Below are positions 1 through 9,775 of a stretch of 64,000 bases of DNA, one piece after another (the first letter of the stretch is position 1; each line of letters opens with the position of its first letter). This DNA comes from Hippopus hippopus (Eukaryota > Mollusca > Bivalvia > Cardiida > Cardiidae), in the NCBI GenBank assembly GCA_946811185.2, contig OX328108.1:5541501-5605500 (forward strand). Direction: 5' to 3'. Under the pieces are notes generated by a model. That model was not told the DNA's origin, ran no database searches, and saw nothing but the letters and a program-made list of their open reading frames with translations. The translations under genes and the position numbers were made by a program.

Positions 1-111
1 GTCCTTTTTCCCACAATATTTGCTATCCAGCTCACTACCTGACTCACACTGAATTCGTCGTCTTCCAATGATGCCGTTTTGGACCAGGTTAAAGTTTTGT
101 TATCTGCTTAA
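1..111 (+). mobile_element. Family A, right half cut by the window edge
   Basis: The hairpin right arm (CTTTTTCCCACAATATTTGC), GTCGTCTTCCAATGATG and GGACCAGG are followed by TTAA at 108-111, which is shared with the next copy. Confidence 0.6.
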
Positions 112-336
112 CTCTTTACCTCACAATCCCACCTTTTAACGACCCTGAGAAAGACAGCTTATGAAAACATTGTGGGAAAAGGAGAAAATCCTGGTAACCA
201 GCATTTTCTGCTTTTCCCACAATGTTTTCTACCCTATCAAAGAAAAATTGCATCAGTTGAGCCACATTGAAATTGTCGTCTGCAAATGCTTTCAATTTTG
301 GACAAGGCTAAAATTTTGTCATCTGGTAAAGAGTTA
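108..336 (+). mobile_element. Family A, complete
   Basis: It begins TTAACTCTTTACCTCACAATC and ends TCATCTGGTAAAGAGTTAG, so the last TTAA is mutated. The hairpin core lies at about 167-228. Confidence 0.75.
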
Positions 337-340
337 GGAG

Positions 341-519
341 TTTACACTTTACCACACAAATCTGAGTTTTGATTACCTTGAAGAAGAAGCCTTTTGAAAA
401 CATGAGAAAAGAAGAAAATGCTGGTTCCCAGCTGTGTGAAGCATACTAAATTTGTCGTCTGTAAAAGCAATCAATTTGGACCAGTCCAAAAATTATTTTG
501 TCGTTTGGTAAATGGTTAA
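341..519 (+). mobile_element. Family A, hairpin right arm deleted
   Basis: The left end CACTTTACCACACAAATC and right end GTCGTTTGGTAAATGGTTAA are present. About 50 bp of the core downstream of GCTGGTTCCCAG is missing. Confidence 0.65.
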
Positions 520-615
520 CCTCTTCAGTGGGAAACAAAGCATGATTATTCTAGGGTTTCTTTTTTTCTACCAGACCATTATCAGAAATAGCTTTTACAG
601 TCTTGACTTTTTACA

Positions 616-1106
616 TTTGAGCCATGCCCTGCAAAAAAGGGGCTTAACTCTTTACCAAACAACAAAATTTTAGACTTCTTCAAATAGAAAGCATTTGCAG
701 ACGACAAAATAAATGTGACTCAAAAACTGAAATTTGTGCTGGGAAGGGTAGAAAACACTGTGGGAAAAGGAGAAAATGCTGGTTACCAGCATTTTCTCCT
801 TTTCCTACAATGTTTTCAAAGGCTATTTTCCTTAGGGTCATTAAAATTCGGGATTGTGTGGGAAAGAGTTAATGCATCTCTGTGATGCATTGTACCAATC
901 AAGCAATCTCTTATTAATGGATCCATAATAGCTACTTTTTTAACAACTGACTAAATCTTAGAGGTAGACTTGTCCTTGGACATAACTCAGAAATAGGACC
1001 CATAGTGAAAAGTTTTGGCGCAGGTCAGCCAGCATGGACTGCGCAGGCTGACATGGTTCGATACTTTTTGTGGATGCATTAAGCCCCCTTTTCATAGAGC
1101 ATGGTT
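616..1106. mobile_element. Family C palindromic element split by family A
   Basis: The pieces 616-643 (TTTGAGCCATGCCCTG, GGGGC) and 873-1106 form one family C copy once the family A insert at 644-872 is removed. The internal palindrome lies at about 1010-1065 (GCGCAGGTCAGCC / GCGCAGGCTGAC). The distal end reads GGATGCATTAAGCCCCCTTT then CATAGAGCATGG. The two termini are inverted relative to each other. The superfamily is unknown to me. Confidence 0.7.
644..872 (-). mobile_element. Family A inserted in family C
   Basis: A complete copy, TTAACTCTTTACCAAACAAC to GGGAAAGAGTTAA. It lies between the two pieces of a family C element (GGGGC before, TGCATCTCTG after), exactly at the TTAA of GGGGCTTAATGCATC, so TTAA is duplicated on both sides. 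This is direct evidence for a TTAA target-site duplication. Confidence 0.85.
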
Positions 1107-1460
1107 CAAATTTCCTTTTGACAGACTGTATCACCTCTATATTGCTTTTGAAAATCTCAGACATTCTACTGTACAACCACTTTAACTTGTCACTTAAGGA
1201 ATGTTTGGTCTTTTTACGAGAACTAATAATAGATCTCCGATAAATTTTATAATTTCATGGGACCCTTACTTCGAAATCATGTTATTTTACCTCTACACCA
1301 TGGACACGGTGACAAGATCAGTTTATCATACAAACATATTCATTCGAAGTGTGTTTAGAACAAGGCAAATATCAGAAAACCGAATACTGTCATGGAAACG
1401 AAGTAGTGACAAGTCAAAGCGGTTTCATAATATCGGAGCCAGGTAGTTTGGTCCGTGTAC

Positions 1461-1551
1461 TTAACTCTTTACCATACAACAAAACCTTAAACTTGTCCAA
1501 ATTGAAAGGATTCGCAGACGACAAATTACATGTATCTCAACTTGGTTTATA
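1461..1551 (-). mobile_element. Family A, left part only
   Basis: TTAACTCTTTACCATACAAC, then the arm GCAGACGACAAATTACATG. It is broken at the junction with the SINE that follows. Confidence 0.6.
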
Positions 1552-1745
1552 AATGTCATTGCAACAGGATTCATTCCTGTCTCACTGCTTGACATTGATT
1601 TGGAGATGATTATGTGGAAAAGCAGCTGTTGGCTAGGAAAGATTGCGGTGAGAAGAACTGCTAAAAAAAACTCCAGAAAAGTATGGATAGGTGCATTTCC
1701 TACCATTATATGATTGATGTAATGATGAAAATGGTGTTAAAGACT
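1552..1745 (+). mobile_element. SINE body and tail, 5' truncated
   Basis: It matches the body of the better SINE copies in this window (CATTGCAACAGGATTCATTC; CCAGAAAAGTATGGATAGG; ATGGTGTTAAAGAC) but lacks the tRNA-like head. Confidence 0.6.
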
Positions 1746-1930
1746 ATACACACAGAAAAAAAGCTAAAATACACTGTATAGAACAAAATTGACCAGTTTT
1801 CTGGTACAGTTGAAAAATCACAAGGGTCTACATCAAAACATTAAACTTTATTTAACCGTTTGTAATTTTCAAATATTTATGAGTTTGATTGGAATACTAA
1901 TTGACAACAGGTCATTTCCACTTTGACTTT

Positions 1931-2159
1931 TTAACTCTTTTTCCACACGAAAGAAAAGGAGACTTCAAAATTGAAAGCATTTGTAGACAACAAATTAGAT
2001 GTGGCTTAAACGACAGAATTTGTCTTTGATAGGGTAGAAAGCATTGTGGGAAAAGGAGGAAAATGCTGGTTACCAGTGGGTTCTCTTTTTCCCACAATGT
2101 TTTCAAAAGGCGTCTTCCTCAGGGTTGTTAAAATGCAGGATGGTGCGGTACAGGATTAA
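1931..2159 (-). mobile_element. Family A, complete
   Basis: The ends are TTAACTCTTTTTCCACACG and GGTACAGGATTAA. The core hairpin carries one-sided substitutions (ACCAGTGGGTTCTC). Confidence 0.7.
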
Positions 2160-2437
2160 TGCTATCACACATGGATGAAAGATGCAAATGGAATAAAAAA
2201 GATTGCAGCAATTGAAGAAATCACATAGACTATTACTATTTAGGCTTAATCAGGGCAATCCTGTAACTTTGTAAAATAATGTAATAATTACTGGTTTTGG
2301 AAGGGAACAATTGTCTTTGTAAGGCTATGGTAAACTTTGTGGGAAAAAGAAGGAATTGCCTAATTTTGAAAAACAATGGCTCTTTTTTGCAACAAGGTTA
2401 TTAAATGCTGTTTTCTGCAGAGATATAATGCCCTTAC

Positions 2438-2666
2438 TTAACCCTGTACCACACAATCAAGACTTAACAATCCTGATGAAAGAAAGGTTTTGAAAGCATT
2501 GTGGGAAAAGAGGAAAGTGCTGGTAACCAGCATTTTCTCCTTTTTCCCATGATATTTTCTACCCTATGATAGACAGACTTCAAATTTTGAGTTACATTTG
2601 ATTTGTTGTCTACCAAATAGTTTCTGTTTAGACGAGTCTAAAATTTTGTTGTGTGGTAAAGGGTTA
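2438..2666 (+). mobile_element. Family A, complete
   Basis: TTAACCCTGTACCACACAATC to GTGTGGTAAAGGGTTAA, with the core at about 2500-2560. Confidence 0.75.
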
Positions 2667-2839
2667 AAAGATAATATGTTTAGATGAGCAATCGTAAACT
2701 TTTGCAAGCATTCTAAGCTTGAAGAAAGCCCCCAGGAAAGACATAATGGTAAATGAAATGTGCAGGTTTACCAAATAAAGCACCAAATAAACACAGCAAA
2801 CATAGAATAAGACCCAGATAATTGCACTTTTAGGGTTGC

Positions 2840-2961
2840 CTTTTGTCTGCAGTGTTTCTGCAAAGTGGACAGTGTAGATTGAGGATCAGACTGCACATTA
2901 TGTGCAGTCTGATCTTGATCTACACTGGCCACATAGGATACTATAGTACTTTAAGGGTTAA
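2840..2961. mobile_element. Family B palindromic element
   Basis: The hairpin (GATCAGACTGCACATTATG and its complement, flanked by GTGTAGAT/ATCTACAC) lies at about 2869-2932. The right end is CTTTAAGGGTTAA at 2949-2961. The left end is unclear. Confidence 0.6.
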
Positions 2962-3094
2962 CCATTGAGTTGTATGTTTGTGAAATTCTCCCACAAGGCA
3001 CCAGAAGGACCTACGTGGGTGTGAGGTTAGAAAACAGCATTGTAATATTTCACAACCCTTCATCAGCTATGCCTGAGTTTGATAACTTACACAT

Positions 3095-3155
3095 ACAGTG
3101 TAGATCCAAGACCAGACTCCACAGAATATGCAGTCTGATTTTGGATCGAAATGTT
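3095..3155. mobile_element. Family B hairpin fragment
   Basis: CAGTGTAGATCCAAGACCAG and GCAGTCTGATTTTGGATC form a diverged hairpin. No termini are recognised. Confidence 0.45.
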
Positions 3156-3189
3156 TTGCTTCTTTTCCAGATATTCAGACCAAAAAATT

Positions 3190-3320
3190 GCCTTGCAACC
3201 TGCATTTTCTCTTTTTCCCACAATATTTTCAACCCTTCCCAAAACAGATTTCAATTTTTGAGTCTCATTTATTTTGTCCTCTGCTGGTGCTTTCAATTTG
3301 GACTAGTCTAAAATTTTGAA
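3190..3320 (+). mobile_element. Family A, right half
   Basis: It runs from the right arm of the hairpin (TTTTTCCCACAATATTTTC) to GGACTAGTCTAAAATTTTG. The terminal GGTAAAGAGTTAA is missing. Confidence 0.6.
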
Positions 3321-3339
3321 GAGTGAATTTTAACAATAA

Positions 3340-3507
3340 TGGGAAAAGATACTTTAGAAAATGTTTTAGGAAAAAGAAGAAAATGCTGGGAACTAGAATT
3401 TCTTCTTTTCCCACAATGTTTCTGCCCTTCCAAAGATATATCCCAATTTTTTTGTCACATTTAGATTGTTGTCTGCAAATGCTTTGAATGTTGACAAGTC
3501 TTGTTCT
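3340..3507 (+). mobile_element. Family A, degraded, both ends missing
   Basis: A core hairpin with mismatches (GAAAATGCTGGGAACTAG) is followed by TTGTCTGCAAATGCTTTG. The next copy begins directly after it. Confidence 0.55.
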
Positions 3508-3742
3508 TTTACCCTTTATCACACGATCCCAAGTTTTAACAACCCTGAGAAGTAGGCCTTTTGAAAACATTGTAGGAAAAGGAGAAAATGCTGGTAACCA
3601 GCATTTTCTCCATTTCCCACAATGTTTCCTAGACTATCTGATTCAAATCCCATCATTTGCGCCACCTAAATTTTGTTTTTTGCAAGATTTTAGTGCTTTC
3701 AAATTGACCCATCTAAAATATTGTTGTTTGGGAAAGAGTTAA
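3508..3742 (+). mobile_element. Family A, complete
   Basis: It begins TTTACCCTTTATCACACGATC with a mutated TTAA and ends TTTGGGAAAGAGTTAA. The core hairpin at about 3566-3626 is near perfect. Confidence 0.75.
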
Positions 3743-4248
3743 TAAAGAGATAAATAGTCATAAAAAAACACTGTGACAGAACAGAGAAATTTAGCGTCAT
3801 ATTTTATTTCACCATTCACCACAATGATTTCTACAGCTATCACCTTCAGGTTTATCAAGAGCATCCGTCCGAGAAATAAGGAAAGGCTTTGATGATAGAG
3901 AATAGACTTTGTGAGGGTAAAATGAGAATTATGCTTTGTGATGGGAAAAATAAAACAGAATTCTGTTGCATGAAAAATGAGAGATAAGGAGAGATAAGAA
4001 TCTGCTTTCTAAAATTTTCACAATTCTCCACCTCCGATTTTTTTGTTGTCGGTTTTTTGAGTTTTTTTTTTCCATCCAAGATAAATAAAATTTGCTCCCA
4101 GAAGATAGCTTCAGTAACTGTTGATTTGTTCTGTATATCATGATATCTTGCAATGTGGGGAATTTCTTTTTATTAAATTTGAAGAAAAGGTGGTATTTTT
4201 AGTTTTTGTGGAAATCATGGACAATTTTGACCTTTAGACTACAGATCC
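3743..4248. other. Unassigned AT-rich stretch
   Basis: No repeat of the recognised families and no convincing coding segment is seen. The minus-strand reading frames here are rich in K, N and S and look like chance. Confidence 0.5.
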
Positions 4249-4409
4249 TTAACTCGTAACCCATAGAGCACAGAATGCTTTTGTCTGTAATGTGAAAGCG
4301 AGACAGACAGTGTGGATTTAAGATCAGACTGCACATTTTATGCAGTCTGATCTTGACCTACACTGGCCGCAAAAGCAATTATAGTTGTGAAAGGTGCTTT
4401 AAGGGTTAA
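4249..4409. mobile_element. Family B, complete, abutting family A
   Basis: TTAACTCGTAACCCATAGAG at the left and GCTTTAAGGGTTAA at the right, with a hairpin at about 4308-4368. Its final TTAA is the first TTAA of the next family A copy, so the two share a target site. Confidence 0.65.
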
Positions 4410-4632
4410 CCCTTTACCATACAACAAAATTTTAGACTGGTCCAAATTGAAAGCATTTGTAGACAACGATATTTCTCAAAAGATGGCACTTATCTTTGGT
4501 ATGGTAGAAAAAATATATCATGGGAAAAAGAGAAAATGCTGGTTACTAACATTTTCTCCTTTTCCTACGATGTTTTCTAAAGCTTTCTTTTACAGGGTTA
4601 TTAAAACTCGGGATTTTGTGGTAAAAGGTAAA
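4406..4632 (-). mobile_element. Family A, complete
   Basis: TTAACCCTTTACCATACAAC to TTGTGGTAAAAGGTAAAC, with the last TTAA mutated. Confidence 0.75.
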
Positions 4633-4842
4633 CCCATGGGCCATGCAGGACTCATCAGGTGAGCTTGACGTCATCCAAATTGAGAGACTTATTGTTGCCA
4701 AAGTTTATATTATGCAGAGATTTAAACTTTCAACCTTCTGATTGCACATCCTGCTGAGCTTTTATGGGTTTACTTGGCACGAGGATAGTTTATGGTCAAC
4801 ACAGTTTATGGTCTTTAGTAATTTTTGCAAAAATGAATTTTC

Positions 4843-5013
4843 AGCATAGCTGAATGTGCTGGCTTTTGACCTACTTTTTTGGTACTGATAAAGAATGAAT
4901 AAATAGAAAATTGTGATTGGTAAGAAATGTAGACATGTTTATTTTAAGGGCCCCTGTGTATTTGCAGGCAAATTAACGCTGTCTTTTCGAAAGATACTTC
5001 TTGATCATTGACT
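4843..5013. repeat. Dispersed repeat E, copy 1
   Basis: About 170 bp starting GCATAGCTGAATGTGCTGG and running through GACATGTTTATTTTAAGGGC to GATACTTCTTG. Two more copies lie near 34288 and 52204. No terminal inverted repeats are seen and the class is unknown. Confidence 0.65.
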
Positions 5014-5048
5014 TTTTTTTTATCATAAAAAGTGTCAGTTGAAGACTT

Positions 5049-5275
5049 TTTAAATCTTTCCCAAACAACAAACTCTAGACTTGTCCAAATTCAAACATTA
5101 GAAGAAGACAAATTAGAAAATTTTTACTTATCCGATAAAATACACTGATAGGGTAGAAAACATTGTGGGAAAAGGAGAAAATGCTGGGTACCAGCATTTT
5201 CTCCTTTTTCCGCAGTGTTTTCAAAAGCACTCTTCTACAAGGTAGTATAACCTGGGTTTGTTTGGTAAAGGGTTG
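5049..5275 (-). mobile_element. Family A, complete
   Basis: TTTTTAAATCTTTCCCAAAC to TTTGGTAAAGGGTTGAA. Both TTAAs carry changes; the hairpin core at 5167-5215 is well kept. Confidence 0.65.
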
Positions 5276-5376
5276 AACAGTTTTAGTGTTTGATTATTTC
5301 TTTTAATCCAGATATGGAACATTTTGCAAAGTGGCACAAGTAAATATTTTCAAAATAGATTTATCAGATTGAATTG

Positions 5377-5617
5377 TTAACTCCGTACCCAAGGAAAGAA
5401 TTGAAGAGTCTTCCAATTCTGCAAGCCAGCAGACAAGACTAGCAGACAACATATCAAAAGTAGCTCAAAGATGAAATTGCTCCCTGCAAAGTGAGGAAAA
5501 ATTGGTGTTAAACGGAGAAAATGCTGGTTAGCAACATTTTCTCCTTTTCCCACCATGTTTTCATAAGGCTTCTTCCTCGGGGTTATTGAAACACAAAATT
5601 ATTTGGAAAAGGATTAA
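5377..5617 (-). mobile_element. Family A, diverged
   Basis: TTAACTCCGTACCCAAGG to TTTGGAAAAGGATTAA, with the core at about 5515-5562. Confidence 0.6.
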
Positions 5618-5749
5618 TATGGTTGTACTATTTTGACATTTCTGCAGTTTATGTTAGAGAGAGAGAGGGAAATTGGTGGAGAGGGAAGGGCCGGAGACAA
5701 ATATACAAAGACTAAATGTGGAATAAAATAAAAATGGACAAAGTCTCAC

Positions 5750-5882
5750 CTGTGTGCTGGGCTGATTCCGAAGAAAACGTCTGGATAATTGTCATGTCCC
5801 TGTCATTGTCTGCATCATCATTATCTGCATCATCGCCTGTGTTGGCGTATATATACATTGCAAAAACTTTGATAGCTTATAA
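5750..5882. other. Ambiguous exon-like stretch
   Basis: Two readings compete. On the plus strand, 5766-5882 is open and encodes a strongly hydrophobic run (CIIIICIIACVGVYI) followed by a short tail and TAA, like the last exon of a single-pass membrane protein; the possible acceptor upstream is weak. On the minus strand, an ATG at 5858-5856 opens an acidic peptide (GDDADNDDADNDRD) that ends at a good donor (ACACAG/GTGAGACT, exon end 5750). The CATCATCATTATCTG composition could also be a decayed microsatellite. No protein was identified, and I cannot choose between these. Confidence 0.3.
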
Positions 5883-5928
5883 TAATATCTTTGTCATTAC
5901 TGAAAATATTTACTTCAAACTTGGACAA

Positions 5929-6089
5929 GGTGTTAACTATCAAAAGGGGAACCCATACAACAGGGACAGGTAAACATCAAAAGATTTTTGACTTAGTTAT
6001 GCCCCGTTTTTGACTTTGAATTTTCACTGAAAATCAACCTATTTCTGAAATAAACAGTTACTGCAGCCAAGCAGTGGAGACCTACATCT
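5929..6089. repeat. Dispersed repeat D, copy 1
   Basis: ACTATCAAAAGGGGAACCC, CATACAACAGGGACAGG, AGTTATGCCCC and TTTTCACTGAAAATCA recur in the same order near 30591 and 46292. It runs directly into repeat F. Confidence 0.65.
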
Positions 6090-6466
6090 AACCTCATCTG
6101 TATGAAGAGGGTTTCCATTTTGAAAAATGCTAGTCAAATGATACTAAACATGGAGACGCCAAAGTAAATCAATCAGCAGCGGCAACTACAGCCATGGTGA
6201 TGAGCAATATGTTGCTGAAAATTGCCAGTGAAATTGATAGACCAAGTTCGAAAATAAATGTAAAAACTGTTTGTCATCTGAAATGTGTTTGGAAAAATTC
6301 CCATAGAAAATTATGACTAGTGTTTTCTTTTTCTTAGTGGAGTGTTAGGATTTTAAGAACGGTAAAGTGGTGTATTTCCGGCGAAGAAATGTACCGTGTA
6401 AGTGCATATCAAGCTACGTCATACAGCCGAGGGACTTGATCAACAGATCACCTGAGGTTTGCGGAA
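6090..6466. repeat. Dispersed repeat F, copy 1
   Basis: About 375 bp homologous to 56522-56903. Shared landmarks in the same order are CCTACATCT, CTGTATGAAG/CTGTATAACG, GTTTCCATT, AACTGTTTGTCA, TAGAAAATT, GTGTATTTCCGGCGAAG and the TCACC(T/C)GAGG motif. Reading frames of both strands are broken in this copy. Function is unknown. Confidence 0.6.
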
Positions 6467-6506
6467 TAAGCTAATCAGCAAGCTAGGCCTGAAACTTAGA
6501 ATCATT

Positions 6507-6805
6507 ATTGATTGACTGTTTGGTGTTTAACGCTGTTTTCAACATTACTTCAGTTATATCGCAGCGGCCATTGCACCTGTCCATGCTTTCCTGGAATCAC
6601 TATTACCAGTATCCGCACAATTTTCTTTCTAAGCCACTGGTTGCTTACCCACATTGAAACAATGGTCAGCGATGGAATATGAATGAATCCTGTCGCAATG
6701 ACTATCATCAATCCTCGGAAAGAAATTGGCTAAACCAGGGATCAAACCCATGACCCCCTGTTCTCATGTTCAGCACGCTACTGACTGAGCTACCGGGGCT
6801 GGGCA
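6507..6805 (-). mobile_element. tRNA-headed SINE, near full length
   Basis: On the minus strand it begins GCCCCGGTAGCTCAGTCAGT (A-box-like) and has GGGTTTGATCCC (B-box-like) about 50 bp later. The body includes GAATGAATCCTGTCGC-type sequence and the tail reads AAACACCAAACAGTCAATCA. The A and B boxes imply RNA polymerase III transcription. It may belong to the V-SINE/RUDI group reported from bivalves; this is unverified. Confidence 0.75.
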
Positions 6806-6968
6806 GAATCTGAGTATTGAACTTATAATGGTCAGTCAGTTACTGCGACTGCTAATTGATTCTCCATTAGATCAAGATAAAAGCAACCGTTTACCATGCT
6901 ATTATTATGGTTACTGTATGATAATAGGGAACAATCTGCAACAGTTACTGTATTGATGCTGTATTTGC

Positions 6969-7194
6969 TTAACCCTTTACCACACAGTCTGAAGTTTTAA
7001 TGACCCTGATGAAGCAGATTTTGGAAAACATTGTGGGAAGAGGAGAAAATGCTGGTAACCAGCATTTTCTCCTTTTCTCACAAAGTTTTATGCTCTTTTG
7101 CTCACAAATTTGATCATTTGAGCAACACTTAATTTGTTGTCTGCAAATGCTTTGAATTTGGACACGTCTAAATTTAGTTGTTTGGTAAAGGGTT
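6969..7194 (+). mobile_element. Family A, complete, head-to-tail pair member 1
   Basis: TTAACCCTTTACCACACAGTC to TTTGGTAAAGGGTTTT. The second member begins at the shared junction. Confidence 0.7.
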
Positions 7195-7421
7195 TTCTCT
7201 TTACAAACCAACAAAATTTGGATTTGTCCAAAGTTGAAGTATTTGCAGACAACAATTTAAACATTCCCCAAATGATAGGATTTGCCACTGAAAGGGTAGA
7301 ATTAAACATTGTGGGGGAAAAGGAGAAAATGCTGGGTTTTTTTTCCCCTTTTTCCGCAATGTTTTTCAAAGCCTTCTTTTTTAGAGTCGCTGAAACAGAA
7401 GATTATTTGGTAAAAGGTTAA
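7192..7421 (-). mobile_element. Family A, complete, pair member 2
   Basis: TTTTCTCTTTACAAACCAAC to TTTGGTAAAAGGTTAA. It is inverted relative to the preceding copy. Confidence 0.7.
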
Positions 7422-7949
7422 CTCTTTTCCTGTTGTGATTTGAGCTGTTAATTCATGCTGTTTCCATGGATAGTATTAAAAAAAAATACATGTATGTTTT
7501 TTTAAAAAAAAAAGGTAAAAATAAATGCATGTTGAGGATAGGTTTCAAATGAAAGCATGACATAAAGGTGGTTTTTGATGACAATTTTTACGCGTCTGTA
7601 TTCTTTAAAAAAGAAATGCCCTAAAAGAGGAAGTGAAAATGTAATTAAAATGCATGAAACAGCAATACTTATTAAAACAAGATAAAACAGTGAAGAAACT
7701 GTTAAACTTTTTAATAATGCCAAAAAATAAATATTTATAAGAAACAGATCCAATTAGTGATTACAGATTTCTCTAAAAACAAGAATGTTGGGAATTTCTG
7801 TTATTTTTTTTTTATTGTACAAAATATGTTGGATAACACTAAAGGTGAAATCACAGTGAATATATCTGTTTTTATAATGGAATAAAAGAAATGGATAGAG
7901 GAACTGTAAGTATTATGTTTTCATAATATACAGTATTTACATAAAAACC
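7422..7949. other. Unassigned AT-rich stretch with A/T tracts
   Basis: It contains poly-A and poly-T runs near 7478-7512 and 7805-7815. No element or coding signal is recognised. Confidence 0.5.
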
Positions 7950-8173
7950 TTAATTGTTTACAGGAAAAGAAAATTTTAGACTTTTTCAACTTAAAAACAG
8001 TGGCAGATGACAAACGCAAGAAAAATGATAGAATTTGTTTCTTGAAAATGGAGAAAACATTGTTGGAAAAAGAGAAAATGCTGGTTTCCAGCATTTTCTC
8101 TTTTTCCAACAATGTTTTCAAAAGACCTCTATCTAGGGTCCTTTAAACTGGGGATCATTTGGTAAGCAGTTAA
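7950..8173 (-). mobile_element. Family A with an exceptionally perfect hairpin
   Basis: TTAATTGTTTACAGGAAAAG to TTTGGTAAGCAGTTAA. The core at about 8052-8117 (AAAACATTGTTGGAAAAAG, GAAAATGCTGGTTTCCAGC) pairs almost without mismatch. Both arms share the same departures from consensus (TTGG, AAAGAG), as expected if one arm was corrected from the other. Confidence 0.75.
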
Positions 8174-8497
8174 AAATGTTGGTTTACAGTTTTTCTTTTA
8201 GAATGTCTTATACCAGCACAGGAACTTAAGTTGACCATGAGATTGGAAGAAAAGACCACACAGATTGTCCAATCTGATCTTGGTCCAGACTTTCTTTAAT
8301 CATCTCTTTTCAAAAGCAAAGCGTCAACATTGTCATTTACCATTAAGTATCCATTTTGGTGCACTGTCTAAGTTTTGGCAAGTGTTTCCTACACTTTATT
8401 GAGTTCAAGTCAAAATAAAATACAAAGCAAATTTTGTTTTAATATCAATAAAGACAGACCAAAGAAAGGTATTTAAAGGTACATATTTATTTATATG

Positions 8498-8746
8498 AGC
8501 CATGCTATGTGAAAAGGGGGTTTGACGCATCTGCAAAAAGAATCAACCCATGTCAGCCTATGCGGACCTGGGTCAAATCTTCTTGTTTTTGGTCATTTTT
8601 CTGGTTGTCATACCACCAGTCTTACTCATGATTCAATTGTTTTTATTATTGTGGATTTTATGGATCTACGATAATATGATAACTTGCCTGGTATAATGCA
8701 TAAAGGGAGATGCTTTAAACCCCCTTTTGCTAGAACATGGCTCATA
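8498..8746. mobile_element. Family C, copy
   Basis: GAGCCATGCTATGTGAAAAG to CCCTTTTGCTAGAACATGGC, with the internal GTCAGCCTATGCGGACCTGG as a reduced palindrome. Confidence 0.65.
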
Positions 8747-8750
8747 TGTA

Positions 8751-9012
8751 TGAGCCATGTTCAGGCAAAACGGAGCTTAATGCTTTTCCGTTATCCATTG
8801 TACCAAGCAAGCTATCACATACTTATGGATCCATTATATCCACAATCTTTAACAACTGATTTAATCATGGGGTAGTCTGGTTCTTGGACATACAGAAAAT
8901 TTACCAGTAGCGAAAAGTTTTTGCCCAGGTCAGCCTGCGCACTCTGTGCAGGCTGACCTGGGTCGATACTTTTCGCAGATGCATTAAGCCCCCTTTTGCT
9001 AGAGCATGGCTC
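8751..9012. mobile_element. Family C, copy in tandem with the previous one
   Basis: GAGCCATGTTCAGGCAAAAC to CCCTTTTGCTAGAGCATGGC. The palindrome at about 8925-8960 (CAGGTCAGCCTGCGCA / TGTGCAGGCTGACCTG) is near perfect. The junction with the previous copy reads CATGGCTCATATGTATGAGC, itself an inverted repeat. Confidence 0.75.
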
Positions 9013-9121
9013 GTATGTATATGTTGAAATTATAGCAGCTAGCCTTAGATCATTGGGACAATGAAAGCCTTACCTCACTGGGACAATTAAAATTTGCATC
9101 AACAGCATTATGTAAAGATCA

Positions 9122-9275
9122 TTATTATACCCCAGCAAAACGAATGTTTTCGGGGGTATACTGGAATCAGTCCGTGTGTCCGTCTGTGTATCCGTCTGTG
9201 TACAAATAATTGCCTGTTTCTATCAAAGAGCTGGCGGGGGTATTAAGTCACATTCAGTGACAGCTCTAGTTTCTT
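9122..9275 (+). mobile_element. Short 'TTATACCCC' element, internal deletion
   Basis: It opens with the hairpin TTATACCCCAGCAAAACG / TTTTCGGGGGTATA, has TCCGTCTGTGTATCCGTCTG and closes with CAGTGACAGCTCTAGTTT. I recognise the layout as a family common in molluscs (memory only). The CTAG-T end resembles Helitron 3' ends; that is inference. Confidence 0.5.
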
Positions 9276-9339
9276 ATGATGTGCAGAAAATACTGAAGCA
9301 ACTGGCAAGTTCTTTATTTGTCTCTATGCAAGAAATGTG

Positions 9340-9470
9340 GGTCAGGAAACTCAGCATTTTCCATACATTCCCTTTTTTAACAATGTTAGGGATAAGGCTC
9401 TTAAAAACATCGAGAAGAAGTAAGAAATGCCTGTAACCAACATTTTCTCCTTTTCCCTTAATGTTAGTTA
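9340..9470. mobile_element. Family A, heavily degraded
   Basis: CTCAGCATTTTCCATACATT and CATTTTCTCCTTTTCCCTTA are remnants of the core. No termini remain. Confidence 0.35.
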
Positions 9471-9550
9471 GTTAGGTGTAAATTGTTACATTTTTTTTTT
9501 TGTAAAAAGCTAATCTATGAAAATGATCAGTAACCACAAATTTTAAACTC

Positions 9551-9756
9551 TTAAGCCTATACCACACAATCCCAAATTTTAACGACCCTGAGAAAGAAGC
9601 CTACTGAAAACATTGTGGGAAAGGAGAAAATGCTGGTAACCAGCATTTTCTCCATTTCCCACAATGTTTTCTATCCTATCAAAGACAGAATTTGTTGTCT
9701 GCGAATGCTTTCAATTTGGACCAGTCTAAAATTTTGGTCGTTTGGTAAAGACTTAA
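9551..9756 (+). mobile_element. Family A, complete, short right arm
   Basis: TTAAGCCTATACCACACAATC to TTTGGTAAAGACTTAA, about 20 bp shorter than usual in the right arm. Confidence 0.7.
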
Positions 9757-9775
9757 AGTGTTTTACTTATGTTTT

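Noticed and set aside
4249..4409. Rho-independent terminators at the many hairpins
   Set aside because: The hairpins are repeat cores in eukaryotic-type DNA without U-tracts placed after them; bacterial termination is not applicable.
6700..6805. tRNA gene suggested by A- and B-box-like motifs
   Set aside because: The motifs are the head of a SINE with body and tail, found in many copies; no free-standing cloverleaf tRNA was seen.
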